From: Bacillota bacterium
Lineage (GTDB): Bacteria > Bacillota_E > Sulfobacillia > Sulfobacillales > Sulfobacillaceae
NCBI GenBank assembly: GCA_021820165.1
Contig: JAKADW010000083.1
Coordinates: forward strand, 1-7,961
Direction of reading: 5' to 3'
Length of the DNA: 7,961 bases
Positions 5,859 through 7,961 of the stretch are shown in pieces (position 1 is the stretch's first letter; every line of letters starts with the position of its first letter). The notes under the pieces are model-generated. The model saw nothing but the letters and a program-made list of their open reading frames with translations. It had not been told where the DNA came from and did no database searches. Position numbers and translations under genes: made by a program.

Positions 5859-6694
5859 GCGATCAACGGCATAAGCGCTTAGTGGCGCTGACACGCATTG
5901 TGACCGCATACCCAGGGAGCCAGTTAAGCCTATCCGAATTGAGTCGCCGGCTCTCTGTGGCAAAGTCCACCTTAAGTGAAGATCTGCTGTTGATTAACGA
6001 TGCGCTAGAAAGCCACAACTTGGGGAACATCGATTCGCAGGTTGGGGCCGCCGGCGGGGTCACCTTTCGTCCGCACGTGGATGTAGAACGCCTGCGTGGC
6101 TATCTTCGGGATTTTGTGGCCGAACTTACAAATCCTGATCGCATGACCCCGGATGGCTTCGTCTATGTGACCGACCTGTTGTTTAGTCCTGAGCGCGTCG
6201 ATGCTATGGGCACTTTGTTGGCCGAACGGTTTCGGCCAGTCGGCGTCGATTATGTGGCCACAGTGGAGACCCGGGGGATCCCATTAGCGCTTGCGTGCGC
6301 TCGGGCGCTGATGGTCCACATGGTCTTGTTGCGGCGCGACAACCGTCTTTCGGAAGGGTCGTCGTTGTCGATTAACTATTTATCCGGCTCGTCACGCCGT
6401 GTCCAATCCATGTCATTGGCGCGCCGTGCGCCGGTCCGCGGGGGGCGCATTTTATTTGTGGATGACTTCATGCAGGCCGGGGGAACGGCTCGGGCCGCAC
6501 AAGATTTGCTAGGTGATTTCGGGGCGCACGTGGTAGGCGTGGGAGTGTTGGTGAGCACACGGGCGCCCCAGCAAAAAGTGGTCGACGATTACAGTGCGAT
6601 TTTGGAATGGGATCGGTCGGGTGATAGTCCCGGGTTGGTGACGCCCACTGAATGGGTGCAGCGAATGGTGAAATGGGAGGATCAATCTTCATGA
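5855..6694 (+). CDS. purR: Purine operon repressor PurR (PRPP-binding)
   Basis: In Bacillus this DNA-binding repressor controls purine synthesis and salvage genes and is released from DNA by PRPP. The 279-residue protein has an N-terminal winged helix (about 5-72, with 'SVAKSTLSEDLLLIN' and 'GAAGGVTF') and a type I phosphoribosyltransferase-like domain (about 75-275). That domain includes 'GFVYVTDLL' (101-109), 'TRGIPLA' (139-145), 'SINYLSGSSRR' (172-182) and the PRPP loop 'VDDFMQAGGTA' (202-212). These closely follow B. subtilis PurR, which is 285 residues. I prefer GTG 5855, which forms a GTGA overlap with the preceding stop and has GGGTGG (5841-5846) upstream. It also places 'RLV' at residue 8 as in the Bacillus protein. 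GTG 5843 is the alternative and adds four residues. It overlaps ilvA by four bases. I found no convincing PurBox pair in the window, so its targets lie elsewhere. Confidence 0.94.
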   Translation: MSDQRHKRLVALTRIVTAYPGSQLSLSELSRRLSVAKSTLSEDLLLINDALESHNLGNIDSQVGAAGGVTFRPHVDVERLRGYLRDFVAELTNPDRMTPDGFVYVTDLLFSPERVDAMGTLLAERFRPVGVDYVATVETRGIPLALACARALMVHMVLLRRDNRLSEGSSLSINYLSGSSRRVQSMSLARRAPVRGGRILFVDDFMQAGGTARAAQDLLGDFGAHVVGVGVLVSTRAPQQKVVDDYSAILEWDRSGDSPGLVTPTEWVQRMVKWEDQSS

Positions 6695-7929
6695 TGAAAT
6701 GGCCCACGCTCGATGATGTGCGTCAAGCCGAGGCAGCTTTGGCAGGCATCACCTATCGGACGCCCTTGCAGGAGTCCAGCTACGTCAATGATCTCATCGG
6801 TAGCCGGGTGTTTTTCAAATTAGAGAATTTACAACGCTCGGGGTCATTTAAGCTCCGCGGCGCCTATAACCGTATCCGCCACCTTACGCCGGAGGAATTG
6901 ACCCGGGGGGTGGTCGCGGCCTCGGCCGGCAATCATGCGCAGGGTGTGGCGTTGGCCGCAGGTTTAGTGGGCACCACGGCGCTGATTGTCACCCCCGAAG
7001 GGGCGTCGCTGAATAAAATTGAAGCGACCCGCAGCTACGGCGCGGAGGTTCGCCAAGTTGGGGAAAGTTTTGACGATGCGGTTCGTGAGGCCGAGCGGAT
7101 CGCGCGCGAGACGGGCCGCGTGCTGATTCATGCCTTTAACGACCCCTTGATTGTGGCCGGGCAGGGAACGATTGGACTTGAAATGCTCGACGAGCGCGCT
7201 ACTTTGGACACGCTGGTGGTGCCCGTGGGTGGGGGAGGGTTGATTTCGGGCATTGCGCTGGCAGCTAAGGCGCGCCACCCCCGCATTAAAGTCATCGGAG
7301 TGCAGGCGGCTGGTGCCGCGGCGATGGTGGAATCGGTGAAAACAGGGACGTTATTGCCGACGGCATCGGTGCACACGATTGCGGACGGGATTGCCATCAA
7401 GCACCCAGGCGAGCTCACGTTTGCGATGATTCAACAGTACGTGGATGATCTAGTCACCGTCGACGAGCACGACATTTCTCGAGCGATTCTCATTTTTCTG
7501 GAGCGTTCCAAGTTATTGGTCGAAGGTGCTGGTGCGGTGGGATTGGCCGCGCTTTTAGCGGGGAAGATTCCTGTAGGGAACCAGGCGGTTGCCACGGTGG
7601 TCAGCGGCGGGAACATTGACGTAACGCTCTTGAGTCGCATCATCGAAAAAGGGTTAGTGGAAGAGGGACGGCAACTCCATTTGTCGACGGTGATTCCGGA
7701 CCGTCCTGGGCAATTGTCCCGCTTACTCGATCTCGTCGCCTCCTTAAAGGCTAACGTTATTCGCGTTAGCCACGAGCGGTGGGATCCGGGAATCGCTCCC
7801 GTCGACGTGAGCGTGCGGCTGGTCGTAGAGACGCGCAATGCCGCACACCGCCAGGACATCTTGGACGCGCTGAACGAGTCCGGGTATCCGGTGTCTGCCG
7901 AACGACAATTCCCGAAAATTCCGTATTAA
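6691..7929 (+). CDS. ilvA: Threonine ammonia-lyase (threonine dehydratase) with C-terminal ACT domain
   Basis: This PLP enzyme turns threonine into 2-oxobutanoate and ammonia, via a reactive enamine, as the first step to isoleucine or in threonine breakdown. The 412-residue length fits the single-ACT form of about 400 residues, not the longer E. coli IlvA with its double C-terminal domain. The catalytic part (about 1-320) has 'GSFKLRGAYNRI' (51-62, PLP Lys54), 'SAGNHAQGVA' (78-87), the phosphate cup 'PVGGGGLISG' (178-187) and 'VVSGGNID' (303-310). The ACT domain (about 328-404) starts 'LHLSTVIPDRPGQL' and probably binds an amino acid effector. I chose ATG 6691, which forms ATGA with the purR stop and follows GGGAGG (6675-6680). 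ATG 6694 is an alternative; ATG 6652 is not supported by a ribosome binding site. TdcB-like catabolic use cannot be excluded. Confidence 0.94.
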   Translation: MMKWPTLDDVRQAEAALAGITYRTPLQESSYVNDLIGSRVFFKLENLQRSGSFKLRGAYNRIRHLTPEELTRGVVAASAGNHAQGVALAAGLVGTTALIVTPEGASLNKIEATRSYGAEVRQVGESFDDAVREAERIARETGRVLIHAFNDPLIVAGQGTIGLEMLDERATLDTLVVPVGGGGLISGIALAAKARHPRIKVIGVQAAGAAAMVESVKTGTLLPTASVHTIADGIAIKHPGELTFAMIQQYVDDLVTVDEHDISRAILIFLERSKLLVEGAGAVGLAALLAGKIPVGNQAVATVVSGGNIDVTLLSRIIEKGLVEEGRQLHLSTVIPDRPGQLSRLLDLVASLKANVIRVSHERWDPGIAPVDVSVRLVVETRNAAHRQDILDALNESGYPVSAERQFPKIPY

Positions 7930-7943
7930 AAATTTCGACAATT

Positions 7944-7961
7944 GGAGGAATTGGGGCGGTC
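7944..7961 (+). promoter_or_regulatory. Ribosome binding site of a further downstream gene
   Basis: GGAGGAA (7944-7950) followed by GGGGCGG (7953-7959) lies just after ilvA, with no terminator hairpin between. This suggests another gene on the same strand begins at or just past the right edge. Its identity cannot be seen. Confidence 0.5.

Noticed and set aside
6652..6654. ATG 6652 as the start of ilvA
   Set aside because: It lies deep within purR, has no ribosome binding site, and adds 13 residues not seen in the family. ATG 6691 has GGGAGG upstream and an ATGA overlap.
7898..7940. PurBox-like sequences (CCGAAC at 7898, CCCGAAAATT at 7911, TTCGA at 7934)
   Set aside because: The halves match the Bacillus PurBox only partly, and the gap between inverted halves (about 9 or 23 bases) does not fit the usual 16-17. 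Much of it is ilvA coding sequence.

Overview
The window is a dense, single-strand (+) gene cluster from a bacterium of the Bacillota. The evidence is a Veg protein, a YkuK-type protein, and a PurR of the Bacillus type (winged helix plus phosphoribosyltransferase fold). Promoters look sigma-A-like and the coding DNA is moderately G+C-rich. A Sulfobacillus-like or related deep-branching lineage is my guess from general resemblance; the window itself does not prove it.

Layout. Bases 2-202 hold the 3' end of a YkuK/DUF458 gene. Bases 203-340 form a control region with two consecutive extended -10 promoters driving veg (341-595). Bases 596-712 contain two intrinsic-terminator-like hairpins in tandem. 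The second is nested inside a longer helix that covers the ribosome binding site and start codon of the next gene. Then come cphB (cyanophycinase, apparent CTG start, 713-1528) and cphA (cyanophycin synthetase, 1530-4169), one base apart. After a 50-base gap follow ispE (4220-5083), a MobA-like nucleotidyltransferase (5088-5858), purR (5855-6694) and ilvA (threonine ammonia-lyase with ACT domain, 6691-7929). These last four are separated by 4 bases or overlap by 4. A ribosome binding site at the 3' edge suggests the operon continues.

How it fits together. In Bacillus subtilis the order is veg - (sspF) - ispE - purR - yabJ(ridA) - spoVG. Here the veg/ispE/purR backbone is kept but differs in three ways. 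A complete cyanophycin make-and-break pair sits between veg and ispE. A nucleotidyltransferase sits between ispE and purR. Threonine dehydratase takes the place of ridA, whose product removes the enamine that threonine dehydratase makes. CphA polymerises Asp and Arg into a nitrogen reserve, and CphB cuts it to beta-Asp-Arg dipeptides. IspE serves isoprenoid synthesis, PurR senses PRPP, and IlvA starts isoleucine synthesis or threonine breakdown.

I found no wholly new gene system. The most interesting items are the structured leader and CTG start of the cphBA unit, the rearranged veg-ispE-purR neighbourhood, the ilvA-for-ridA swap, and the uncharacterised nucleotidyltransferase. No RNA genes, mobile elements, CRISPR arrays or broken genes were seen.
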